From: Vitis vinifera | Taxonomy: Eukaryota > Streptophyta > Magnoliopsida > Vitales > Vitaceae | Reading direction: 5' to 3' | Length of the DNA: 64,000 nt | Assembly: GCF_030704535.1 (NCBI RefSeq) | Contig: NC_081820.1 | Location: 23,101,001-23,165,000 of the forward strand | In this document: positions 51,106-62,101 of the stretch, in pieces | Layout of the letters: every line of letters starts with the position of its first letter | Numbering within the stretch: the first letter of the stretch is position 1 | Notes under the pieces: generated by a model | Database searches by the model: none | Told to the model about the DNA's origin: nothing | What the model saw: only the letters and a program-made list of their open reading frames with translations | Position numbers and translations under genes: made by a program

Positions 51106-51924
51106 TATCTAAAAGCCATATATAATATTAATCAGAGAAATATTTCAATTATTATAATAAACTATTAATAAAATGTTTAACAATATTTCAAATAAACAAT
51201 ATCTAAAAATATGAAATAAGAATTAAAATTTAATATATATATATATTTCTTTTTTATAGCTTCAGACTATGATTATTTTATCATAACAAAAATGTGCAAA
51301 GTAATATATACCTTCAAGCTATAAATTATTTTATGTAAATTTGTGCATAACTTCGAGCTGTGAACTTCCATTATGTAAATTTGTAAATAACTTTAGGTTA
51401 TGAATATTTATTTATTTATTTTATAGCTTCTGGCTATACAATATTGTTTGGTATAACATCCAGTTATACCGTATAATTAAAAATAAATAATTAGGGATCA
51501 TATACATAATTTTTGGTCATGTATCTGTAATTCTGTAGTTTTTCCCCATAACTTCTGGTTATAGGAATTGCACATATTTTTCATAACTATTGGTTATGAA
51601 TTTACCCCATAATTTATAATTTACCCCATAACTTCTGGTTATAGGGATTATACATATTTATGTATTCAAATAAAATAAATGAAAATAGAGATCAAATGGT
51701 AATAAAATAGAAAATCATGATATAAGTTTATCACATATCTTTTTGTGAGAAAGAAGAAAGAAGAGTCTTTTTATTTATCTGAATAGAGAAAAAATCTTTC
51801 TATTTCTTTTGTAGAGACTAGTCGAAGTATCTCCCTTTTATAGGAAGTCACAAAGAGATATACATCAATATAAATGATCATCTACAAATTCCCATAATTC
51901 GATAAATTCTCATATTTTCTAACA

Positions 51925-52434
51925 TTTTTTTAAACCTACATGTATTACAAATATGAGGATTATTTATCTTTTTTAACCAATCAATTCAACATAAATATCA
52001 CTTGGTATACTAGAATTAAGGATAAAAATACTAGAAATTTGTGAAATATTGGCAATTGAATTTTATAAAAATATTTAGAAAATAAAAGAAAAAAAAGTTC
52101 ATATAATGAAAATTGATTAAAATTTATAAAAATATTAAAAAAAATCTAAAAAATGATAAAACGGATAAATCAAAGCAAGTATACCTGAGTGGTTCATAGA
52201 ATAATATAGAACCAATAAAGGGAAAATAACTTTAGTTTCTCTAATTTTTAAATAAAAATTTAAAGTGATAAATATGATATTAGGATACTAGGTCAATTAA
52301 TCGGCCAAAAATAACTCTAACCGCATCATAACCATCGTATTATACTGAGTGCAATGAACATCATGGTTTTAAAACATGTTTATACGGTTAAAATATACTC
52401 ATACATGTATAGTGTCAAGAAAATTTTTTCCCAT
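51925..52434. other. spacer between copia copy 4 and the DUF247 gene
   Basis: Homologous to 12939-13320 of unit 1 up to about 52460, except for an extra 157 bases at 52221-52377 not seen in units 1-3. No gene seen. Confidence 0.5.
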
Positions 52435-53803
52435 TCAATATGACATGTTATATAAATAGTGTTGGCAGATCGGAGGGTTGGCCGCATCCATCAACTCCCC
52501 TTGTGTTCGCCGTGGGCGCTTGGGTGAATGCACTATAAGGCTAGGGTATGCGCATTTCCTAAACCTTAAGCAAGTTTCAAGACTTGGAGAACTATGATTG
52601 CTTAGTGAGTCCCGATGTGCAAGCATTATAGCAGCTACAAGAAGAGTTTCAGCTAGCATCAAATTGTTCATGTAAATTTGGTATAACTCTTTACCCCATA
52701 TCCTTGTCCTGTTAACAGCTGCAACCACACCAAAAACCTTCAACGGGATGGCTAAGCAGGTCTGATATAACCCTCTGTTCCACAACTTTACCTTGTCAAG
52801 AAATCCAAACTGAGACATTTGGTCTTCCTCTGAAACTTCATAAATTAAAAAATCTATATGGAGATTATCACACATCTTGTTGAACAAATCCACAATCATG
52901 TCGTCATCTTCTTCACATAAAATGAACTTTTGCATAATTGCTACACTCTCAGGGTCCTGAAGCAATCCTCGGTACAGGCAAAGAAATTTGGCAATTTCAC
53001 CATTGTTACAAATGCCAGGGGTTCATAACCAGCCATGTTCAGAAATGTGTGTTTGAAATGCTCACAAATACTGAGGCGAGGAAGAGCAAGAGTGGCAGTT
53101 TTCCAGCAAAAACACACACCACCAACCAAAAATCCAATTCCTTTCTTTGGCACAGCCTCAACAATTTTTATTCTTCTCATAAGCAATTCTTTGGCAGAGT
53201 ATAGAACAAAGCCATCATCCCAAGGATATATGTAATCCACAAGATATCTCGTCCTCAATAAATCAAGCAAATGCAGGGGATTTCCATCAAAGAGATCATC
53301 AGAAACCTTCAAAGACAAGTTTTCACACATTACAGTAGCAAGAAACATATTAATCATGAACCTTCCGTTTTTTTCCCCTCTGAAAATTAAAGAACTGAAT
53401 TTGTCAACTAGCGGCCATGGTAACTGATTGTCCGCAATCAACAGATTCCTCGCGCAGGTTTTAAGCATTGAGGAGTCAAAATTCGTTATCCCAAACCAGT
53501 TTGTAGAATCTAAATGACCCAAAACTTCTTTTTCATAAAGATAAACCACAAATACAACGAAAAACACATCTCTATAGATCATTTCCTCAAAGTCTATCTG
53601 AACTCTCGCTCTAACATCAGCCGGATAGAAGCAACGTATTTGGGAAAGAAGCTCTCTCACCTCAGGTTCAAATTTCTTCAATTCAGGCGATTTCTCAATC
53701 AACTCTGCCTTACACGCTTCCATCCGCCTCAGGTTCTCATTTCCATGGTTATAAGGCCCAACAGCCAAAACAATAGGTCGAAAGGAGTTCTCATTTCCAT
53801 GGT
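52435..53803 (-). pseudogene. DUF247 protein gene, 3' part (frameshifted, cut by an LTR element)
   Basis: The minus strand shows the plant DUF247 signature: RPIVLAVGPYNHGNENLRRME near 53760, MIYRDVFFVVFVVYLYEKE, then NLLIADNQLPWPLVDKF near 53430, with LSICEHFKHTFLNMAGYEPL further on. DUF247 proteins are plant-specific and mostly of unknown function, usually with a C-terminal membrane segment. None is clear here, so the end may be lost. A frameshift lies near 53010. The first frame ends at 52941, and the continuation (CLYRGLLQDPESV onward to 52435) is in another frame. The upstream open frame runs into the 3' LTR, so its first 17 or so residues are LTR-derived. YNHGNEN occurs twice, 54 bp apart. 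Confidence 0.75.
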
Positions 53804-54050
53804 TATAAAGTGTGATTAAAGGGTCAAAGCTTAACCCTAATTGATATTCATCCATGTAAATATATAGTACATCAAGCAAACCTAATTAAGGGAAAACCGT
53901 GAGTTTAGGAAACATTCCTAAACAATGTCGTAAGTTTAAGAAACAATCCTAAACAATAGCTCCTAGAATATATCATAATATCTCAACATTTAGGAAACAA
54001 TCCTAAACAATAGCAACTACTTTCCTAGAATATATCATAATATCTCAACA
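53804..54050 (-). repeat. 3' LTR of the young copia element
   Basis: 247 bp. On the minus strand it starts TGTTGAGATATT and ends ACTTTATA. It differs from the 5' LTR only at 53805 (one terminal base) and near 53926 (T for C). A purine-rich tract (GAGGGAGGG) lies just before it, at 54059-54051. Confidence 0.9.
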
Positions 54051-54057
54051 CCCTCCC

Positions 54058-57000
54058 TCAAGTTGGAGCATGAGGTTCAAAAATGCCCAACTTGGCAAGA
54101 AGATAATCAAATTGTTTCTTTCCAAGAGCCTTTGTAAAAATATCCGCCAATTGTGTAACAGTAGGAACATATGACGGAGCAATCAAACCATCTGTTATCG
54201 CATCTCGAACAAAGTGACAATCAACCTCAATGTGTTTGGTGCGTTCATGAAATACTGGATTTTTGGCCATATGAAGGGCTGACTGACTATCACAAAAGAG
54301 CTTGATTGCCTTTGGGTGGTGCACACCCAAGCTCAGAAGCAACCCCTTCAACCATTTGAGCTCACAAGTAACTGCTGCCATAGCTCGGTATTCCGCTTCT
54401 GCAGACGAGCGGGAAACTGTGTGTTGCTTCTTTGTCTTCCAAAAAATAGGAGATTGCCCAAGAAACACAAGCCATCCGGACAAAGAGCGTCTAGTGACTG
54501 GACATGCTGCCCAATCAGAATCACACCAACCCTGCAAGGACAAATCACTATCTGCACGTAACAAGATACTCTGACCTGGAGTACCTTTCAAATAACGAAC
54601 GACTCTCAAAGCCGCCTCCCAATGCTCAATTCTAGGCTCCTGCATAAATTGAGATAATATATGAACCGAGTAGGCCAAATCTGGACGGGTCACTGCCAGA
54701 TAAATGAGTCGACCTACTAATCTACGATAGGACTTAGGGTTCGACAAGAGCTCCCCATTTGCGAGTCCTAATTTGTGATTTTGCTCGATCGGGAAGCCAC
54801 ACGGCTTGGCTCCCAATAATCCGGCCTCCGATACAATGTCAAGTGTGTACTTGCGTTGACACAAGAACAAACTAGCCGAACTCCTGGCCACCTCGATTCC
54901 GAGGAAATACTTCAAAACACCAAGATCTTTCATCTTAAAACAATCACTGAGATAGGCTTTAAAGGTCTTAAGTGCAGCGGAATCATTCCCAGAGATAATA
55001 AGATGGTCGACATACACTAGCACATTTATTTGAACATTGCCCTTAGTGTAAGTAAAAAGAGAATAATCAGAGTAGGATTGTAAGAAACCATATCCTTTAA
55101 GAGCCGTGACCAACTTGGCAAACCAACATCTCGGAGCCTGTTTCAACCCATAAAGTGATTTCCGTAACCTGCAAACCAAGTTCGGATCGGAACTCTCAAA
55201 TCTTGGGGGTAGCTTCATATACACTTCCTCCTCAAGATCTCCATGCAAAAAGGCATTGTGAACATCCATCTGATGAAGTTCCCAATGTTTCGAAGCCGCA
55301 ATAGCCAAGAAAGCACGCACCGTAGTCATTTTGGCAACTGGAGAAAAAGTCTCATGATAATCAATACCGGCTTCTTGATGATTCCCCAAAACTACTAATC
55401 TGGATTTGAGCCTTTCAATATCACCGTTTGAGAAGTACTTGGTTTTGTAAACCCACTGACTTCCCAAAGCACGCTTACCCTTTGGAAGAGGTTCAAGAGT
55501 CCACGTACCATTTTCCTCCAAAGCCCGAATCTCCTCATGCATTGACTTTTGCCAACCGACATCTTTCATAGCCTCTTTAAATGACTTAGGATCATTGCTC
55601 GAAATAATAGCTGCAAGAAACTTTCGATAATGTACAGAAAAATTGTCACAATTTATATAATGTGCTATGGGATAAGGAGTATCTGAGGGATGCTGTGGAG
55701 ACGGAGTGGCGGGAGATGGACATTCAGCAACCACCGTATGAGTAACAAAATCTCGTAATAGAACCGAAGGAAATTTATCCCTCATTCCCTTTCCCATAGG
55801 AGCAGACTGCCCATTGCTTGTATTGTCAAGCCCAAGTGAATCAAGCCCAACAGTGGGAACAACTTCCGGCCCAGGTGAAAGATCTTGGTGGGCTTGGGGT
55901 TCAGGTTGGATGAGGTTGGGATTTTGTGTTTGGGCTTGTGGGTTAGGTAAATCAGCATCATCATCGACAAAATCAGCAAAATCACTATCAATTTCAACAT
56001 TTACCGTAGGCACAATGTTGTCCGGAATAATATTCACAGCACCCGGGTTACCAAACGGAAAAACATCCTAAAAAAACTTGACATCACGAGAAACAAATAA
56101 TTCCTTGGTGTCCAAATCAAACAACTTTCATCCCTTCTTTCCAAACGGGTAACCCAAAAACACACATTTTCTACTTCTACTTGCAAATTTGTCACCTTTG
56201 GATTTTTGATCATGAGCAAAACTAAGACAACCAAAGGTATGAATTGCCGCATATGAAGGAGGGGTACCAAATAGGATTTCAAATGGTGTTTTATTGTGTA
56301 ACAAAGGAGAGGGAGTGCGGTTTATTAAATGAGCAGCGACAAGAACACTTTCGCCCCAAAAATAAATAGGCAAATTTGCTTGAAAGCGTAATGCCCTCCC
56401 CACATTTAAAATATGCTTGTGTTTTCTCTCAACCCTCCCATTTTGTTGCGGAGTTCCCACATAAGAAGTTTGGAATAAAATGCCAGTTGCAGAAAAATAG
56501 TCAAGTAGGCATTTAAATTCCGTACCATTATCACTTTGAACAACTTTCACTGTTTGAGAAAATTGTCGATCTACCATTGCAATAAAAGACATAAACATCC
56601 GAAAAACTTCTGTTTTATCGACCAACAAATAAATCCACACAGCTCTTGAGAAATCATCAACAATAGTTAAAAAATAACGAGCTCCACAAGAAGAGACATG
56701 TTTATAAGAGCCCCACAAATCACAATGTATTTTCTCAAAAATTCTAGTTGCCTTATTGTCACTTAAAGGAAATTTGTCTCTAGGATGCTTAGCACGAAAA
56801 CATATTTCACAAGCTTTGTTTAAACTACCCTTAAGATTGCTAACTGGAGGAAGTAACTTCACTACTTTCTCTGAAGGATGTCCCATCCTTTTGTGCCACA
56901 ACTCCAAAGTGGAGGCTGCGTTGTGGACAGAAACATGTTGTACCGAATCACTTTCAGCTCCACCGAAGTAGTAAAGTCCATCTCGCCCAACTCCTGTTCC

Positions 57001-57570
57001 AATCAGCTCCCTGGTGTGGTCCTGTATAGCACACATATAAGAGTTAAATTGGACAATACAATGTAAGTCATCAGTCAATTGTGAAATCGAAAGTAAATTG
57101 CAATTGAGTTTCGGCACATAAAGAACGTTTTGAAGAGTGATGTTATTCGACAAACGAACGGAACCGGATTGGGTCGCAACAACAGATTCACCATTAGGAA
57201 GGCCAACCGGACACTCAAACAACGCTATAGTATCAAATAACCAAGATAAATCACCGGTCACGTGATGAGTTGCCCCGGTGTCAATGATCCATGACTTCGT
57301 GTCAAACTTACCATTCAACCTGTCATCCGGAACTTGAGCATTACCAATTAAGCCCGCAAGAGCTTTCCATTGTTCACCTTCCAAAAATTCGAACTTGCGG
57401 CGTGCCTCCAATGCCAACTGAATATCGGAAGCCCAATCATCGTAATTGTCGCCGTGTAAGCAAGTGGGAGTGATGAAGTCGCCTGGTCGGTCTCCTGTGC
57501 CGAGAAAAAAAGGTGAATTCATCTCCCTTTTAGGTAGCGGCAATGGTGGTTGTTCATCGTCGCCGGCCAT
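54058..57570 (-). pseudogene. copia polyprotein with deletion and stops
   Basis: A single frame of 1,171 codons from ATG 57570 to the stop at 54058, with two internal stops (56128-56130 and about 56059). Gag is nearly absent: about 55 capsid-like residues, then a jump to the protease motif WIIDTGATHH near 57290. Integrase has WHKRMGHP, CEICFRAKH, and the catalytic Asp (HCDLWG), Asp (QSDNGTEF) and Glu (NGRVERKH). RT is complete in length but its YVDD box reads YVDH (His codon 55003-55005), so a catalytic aspartate is missing. RNase H has GWCDSDWA and AEAEYRA, and the end is LADIFTKALGK. The LTR similarity implies it was copied by enzymes supplied by another element. Confidence 0.88.
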
Positions 57571-57595
57571 TGTTTTATTGTGTGTGCATGTCAGT

Positions 57596-57607
57596 GCTCT
57601 GATACCA
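57596..57607 (-). other. primer binding site of the young copia element
   Basis: TGGTATCAGAGC on the minus strand, directly after the LTR, complementary to the 3' end of plant initiator-methionine tRNA. Only about 25 bases separate it from the ATG at 57570. Confidence 0.85.
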
Positions 57608-57854
57608 TGTAAAGTGTGATTAAAGGGTCAAAGCTTAACCCTAATTGATATTCATCCATGTAAATATATAGTACATCAAGCAAACCTAATTAAGGGAAAA
57701 CCGTGAGTTTAGGAAACATTCCTAAACAATGCCGTAAGTTTAAGAAACAATCCTAAACAATAGCTCCTAGAATATATCATAATATCTCAACATTTAGGAA
57801 ACAATCCTAAACAATAGCAACTACTTTCCTAGAATATATCATAATATCTCAACA
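57608..57854 (-). repeat. 5' LTR of the young copia element
   Basis: 247 bp, TGTTGAG...TTTACA on the minus strand. It contains an internal repeated word (TTAGGAAACAATCCTAAACAATAG, split over about 57740-57830). Confidence 0.9.
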
Positions 57855-58044
57855 GAACCCTACGTATCACAGCAGAAGTTCCTCTTTCCGACGATCGTTC
57901 AGCTTTGAAATCCATATGCTGCTCCGCCATGGCCTTCAAAACTAAACTCTCTTCTCCCACAGAAAAATATATCCACTGTGGAAAATCCAAAACTCCACCA
58001 ACCTCGACACCCGGCCTGAGACTCACTGTGATTCTCAGACGCAT
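57855..58044 (-). pseudogene. DUF247 protein gene, 5' part
   Basis: From ATG 58044 the minus strand codes 63 residues (MRLRITVSLRPGVEVGG to TSAVIRRV) that stop abruptly at the LTR. Its position next to the insertion, with the DUF247 body on the other side, makes it the N-terminus of the same gene. A later in-frame ATG (MAEQHMDF) could be the start instead. The small residue gap to RPIVLAVGPY cannot be judged. Confidence 0.55.
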
Positions 58045-59559
58045 GTGAATATGAATTCACCCCTTCTTTAGTTATATGATATTTTTAAAAGTTATTTTTG
58101 AAAAATATATAAAAATAATTTAAACTATTTTTCAAATAAATTTTTTTGTTTTTTAAGTGCTATTAAAAATTTAAAAGATGCTTATCTACGAAGCAATATA
58201 AATTCTTTTTAAAAATACTTTTAAAATTTTGTCTGAAAAGGAATTTTTAGATTATAAGTATTTTTTAAAATCACTATAAAACACACTAATTTTTTTTTTT
58301 AAATTACCTGAAAATTTTGTTTTTTTATAATCATATATAAAAAATCATTATTAAAAATTATTCTTTGAGAGATGTTTTGGAAATTATTTCCAAACAACTC
58401 TTTAATTAATTTCTCCTTTACACACTTGATGTGGACCATCCAACTAAATCCGTAATCTTCAATAAATTACAAATCATACAATTGTCTTTTTATTGATTCC
58501 ATACAACACTGGTGGCACCGAGTCATCAAATTTGACTGTTTCCGTTTTTGTTATTGTTCAAATGTTGACATTTCTTGTCTATATGTCACGCGTCATATGT
58601 TTTTCCTATCCCTGCTTTTCTTTTGATCACCAAAATCTCATAATTTTAACTTTGCTGTTTGCACCCAATATTTTTTGGAAACTTTTCGAGCCACTCTAAA
58701 GTTTAGCATATTAAAATTTTGGCCCCTCAAATTTTGTAACATAACCATGAGGTAGTACCCATTTTGAAAAAATTTCATACTTACTTTAAAATTTGACACA
58801 CCACACATAAAAAATATGTATTTTTAAATAAAAATACTTTTCCCTTCCAAATGATAATTTCTTTAAATTTTCTATAAACTCTAATTTTTTTTATTTATTA
58901 TTATTTTTTTTTTGTGGATTGAAATTTTAGTTACATATGGAGAACATAAGTAGAAAAATTTAATAACAATTGAAGTATTTTTAAATTTCAAAATTTCTTC
59001 TAAAATAAAAATTATAGAATCCTTTAAGTTGTTTTCTTCTTAATATTTGGGTTTTTCTTTTATATTTGAAAATTTGAATAATATGAATTTTTTTATTATA
59101 TTTAAGAAAAAAAATGAGTCTCCTAATTTTTTGCAAAGTTTAAAACTTACGTTTGAGAATTTTGTTTTAATACTCTTAAAACTTGTTATATTCTATAAAC
59201 ACTATTATTTAAAAAAAATATTGTATTAAAGGAGAAAGCGTGTTTTCATACACCCAATATGAAAAAAATTACAAAATAAAAACTTAAATTTATAAAATAC
59301 AAAATTTAAATAATTATTTAAAAACAATTAACATTTCATACAATTTTTTTAATTAAATGTATGCAACTATTCTAGTACTACTCTTCATGATATAAGTACT
59401 TCCTTGGTGAGTAAATGAAACTTAAATTTTTTTTTAAATGATTCATATTTTATAATTATTTTTATGTAAGGGTGTGAAAGCACACTTTTTCCGATTATTG
59501 TTGTGAAAACAAACTTCTACATTAATATTACTGAAAATATGCATATCTCTTGCAGGCTG
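58045..59559. other. A/T-rich spacer upstream of the DUF247 gene
   Basis: Would include the DUF247 promoter. I see no convincing gene. The few short open frames are A/T-rich chance frames. Confidence 0.5.
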
Positions 59560-59825
59560 AGTTGAGACTTGAGGCTATAATATGGGCCTATTGGCCCAAA
59601 GCCCAATTGAGTCTGCTTGACAATTTCGGGCCAAAGCTCAGCCCGAGCTTGATTCTTAGCCCATCCAAATGTCAGTGCATCTCAAACCCTCTCAGGCCAG
59701 GCTTGGACTGATATTTTGAGCCTACAGGTGTTGAGCTTTAGCCTGTTGGCACAAAGGTCAGCCAATTTCATGCCACGGCTAGGTCCGATCTGCAGCTCAG
59801 CCCAGTCCAACTCAATAGCTGGAAT
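59560..59825. other. G/C-richer island of GCCCA/GGCCCA words
   Basis: Words such as GGGCCTATTGGCCCAAAGCCCA, CAGCCCGAGC and AGGCCAGGCTTGG crowd into 260 bases of otherwise A/T-rich DNA. Subterminal parts of plant hAT elements often look like this, but no ends or transposase were seen. Confidence 0.3.
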
Positions 59826-59969
59826 AGCTAATCACGAATACATAAAAAAAAAAAAAAAAAAAAGAACATATGGTTTTTTTGGCAACAAGAACAATTTTTT
59901 ATTCTCCAAAATAAAAAAAAATCGTTTGACAATTAATTATTTTTTAAAAAAAGATAGAAATAGAATATA

Positions 59970-60256
59970 GGATTCTTTAGATAACATTTTTAAATTGTTT
60001 TTAGTTGGTTTTATTTGTTTTATGAGAATTATTATAAAAATTAATTATATAAATATGTAAAATGATTAAAAATAAAATATTAAATATAAAAATTATTTTT
60101 AAAACATATTTAAAAATATTAAAAACATGTTAAAAATATTTTAAAGTTTCTAAACAGACTTTTATTCTCCAAAATATTAAAAAACGTATTTTAAAAACTA
60201 TTCTTAAAAACTGTTTTTTAAATTGTTTTTAAGAACAATTACCAAACAGAGTCATA
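59970..60256. mobile_element. possible degenerate MITE
   Basis: The left edge (GATTCTTTAGATAACATTTTTAAA) and the reverse complement of the right edge (GACTCTGTTTGGTAATTGTT) are weakly alike, and the interior is pure A/T-rich filler. This is the layout of a common plant MITE type. Weak evidence. Confidence 0.25.
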
Positions 60257-61883
60257 GTGATTTATCCCATATGACAAAAATAACTTTAAATTAAAAAATT
60301 TGTTTAATATTTTCTAGTAAACTCACATTTAATTAAATTTCTATTAAAATTATCCTAAATTCTTATTTAAAATAATTCAAATCTCCTTAATGAAACTTTT
60401 TTGTGTGATCTACTTTCGAATACAAAAATGTTATTAAAATTTTTTAAAATCAAATTTATGATAAATCATTTTTTATTTCATTTTATTTTGTAAAAAATTC
60501 CTTTAAAAATTTAGTTGACATTTTATTCTTACTACTTTATTTTTCAATCACTAAGATTATTGAAACTTATATTTATAATTTTTTTATTAAATCAAATTTC
60601 ATAAAATGTTTAAAACCTTTTTATTGAAAATTTTAGATATTTTGATTGTTAGCAATTTATATTATGTGCTTAACTAGGCAAATTAATTAATTTTTATTTT
60701 TTACAACATTTACTAATAATATTACGATGATTTGAGCTTATCAATAACAAAATATGTGAACCTTTTAAAATAATAAAAATATGTTAATATTTAATTCATT
60801 CAAATTTTGTTTTAAATGTTGCCCTTTATATATGTAAGGTTTTTCTAAAATTGCCTATAAAAATTATTGGTCCAAAATTTAGTTTGTTTTCATGCTATTG
60901 AATTATCCGGCTGAATAACATTTTGTTTATTACTTTCATTAAAAGTTGAATTTCAAAGAAAATTGGTGATTTTATCACTACAGTCTCGCATTGGAATGAA
61001 AGAAATAAAAAGTTTAATTGCGTCACAACACCATCATAATGAACTTTCGAATCATAGGATGATCAAGTGCTAATTAGGCTTCGATTCGAAGTGACATAAA
61101 CCACTCAGATTCTCAAGATTGTATAGCTACAAGCAAATTAATCTTCTCAATTTATAATTTATACCTTTAAAACTTCACAAATCAGCTAAGAAGAATAAAA
61201 GCTTGCAAAGACAAGAATGTTTCTAGAGTTGGTTTCCAGCAAAAAATTTACTAACCTCCAAAAACATACAAAGAAAAAAAAAAAAGGAAAAGAAAAGAAC
61301 TGATATTATGGAAAAGTTGTGGGTGAGTTGAGGCACCTGAACAATCAGTTGGATGCAATAGGGTTGGCCAAGTTTTGCTTGCTCAGAGCTGCAAATTGAA
61401 TGAATCTTGGTATATGAATATGTAGTGATCCTGGGTATGCAAATTTCCATTCTCTTGGACCTCTCATCAATCCTATGAACAATGTAAATCAATTGTTTTG
61501 TTCAGAAGGGCCCTTGAAAGAAGAGTACAAGTGAAGATCTCAACATCAACATCAAATGCCTTTGCAAGTACTTAGAAATTAATTAATATGAATTCAAGTA
61601 TTTGATGCATATAAAGGATACAAAACAAAAAGGGGCTTGATTCCAAGTTGAGAAAAGAATTCTTGGAAAAAGTAATGGATGTTAACATGAGCTATGCCAT
61701 GATCAAAATCACCAGTTGTATGCAATTGATTTGAAATGAAATAAACACATAAATTGGATTAGAAAACAATATATTTGTAGAGTGCATGATATGTCTTATC
61801 ATATAAAAAATCGAAAGAAAATAAAATAAAATAGAATTTTCATGTCATTCATTTAATTCCCTTCTCATCAATTCATATGCCAT
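60257..61883. other. spacer; less A/T-rich patch at 61200-61620
   Basis: Mostly A/T-rich. 61200-61620 is more balanced in composition and could be an exon or untranslated region of the minus-strand ankyrin-type gene to its right, but no domain could be read in it. Confidence 0.35.
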
Positions 61884-62101
61884 TTACTCAATTATTCGAT
61901 CTTTAGTATAAGATAGTGTTTGTTTTTCGGTTGAATGGAAAAAACCAATTATATAATAATAGAGGAGTCCCTTGAAGAGTCTAGGTTTGCTTTTGCTAAA
62001 TGCCGATGGATTAGTTGCAAGATGTTGAAGAACTGTCATATTGTTACCATCTTTCATGCTAATTAAATTTGAGTGCCTCTTCACAATCAACATTGCCAAG
62101 T
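61884..62101 (-). pseudogene. ankyrin-family (ACD6/ITN1-like) exon or remnant
   Basis: The minus strand reads LAMLIVKRHSNLISMKDG, then NMTVLQHLATNPSAFSKS. This matches the ankyrin-repeat pattern with the plant-typical LAxxPSAF ending seen just before the linker to the PGG membrane domain. A splice-acceptor-like ACAG lies directly upstream (62102-62110, minus strand), so it may be an internal exon. No other exon or PGG domain was found nearby, so it is either a fragment or part of a gene whose other exons I cannot see. Confidence 0.45.

Larger units (their letters stand above)
44846..51924 (-). mobile_element. Ty1/copia retrotransposon, copy 4 (divergent, less decayed)
   Basis: Same family and same nested insertion, with LTR-end blocks at 51924-51849 and 44921-44846. 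It is diverged by scattered substitutions from copies 1-3 and lacks some of their stops. Gag is open for its first 238 codons, and the RT start reads through the point that is a stop at 7435 in copy 1. It is still broken at many other points. Confidence 0.75.
53804..57854 (-). mobile_element. young Ty1/copia retrotransposon inserted in the DUF247 gene
   Basis: 4,051 bp with two 247-bp LTRs. It has a perfect tRNA-iMet-type primer site (TGGTATCAGAGC, minus strand 57607-57596) and a polypurine tract at the 3' LTR. Two LTR differences in 247 bp mark a recent insertion. Coding order is protease, integrase, RT, RNase H, so copia. No 5-bp target duplication is visible: the flanks are ATGGT on the left and GAACC on the right. 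It cannot move on its own, as described for its coding region. Confidence 0.9.

Noticed and set aside
53514..53819. Plus-strand frame opposite the DUF247 gene
   Set aside because: Antisense of a recognised coding region.
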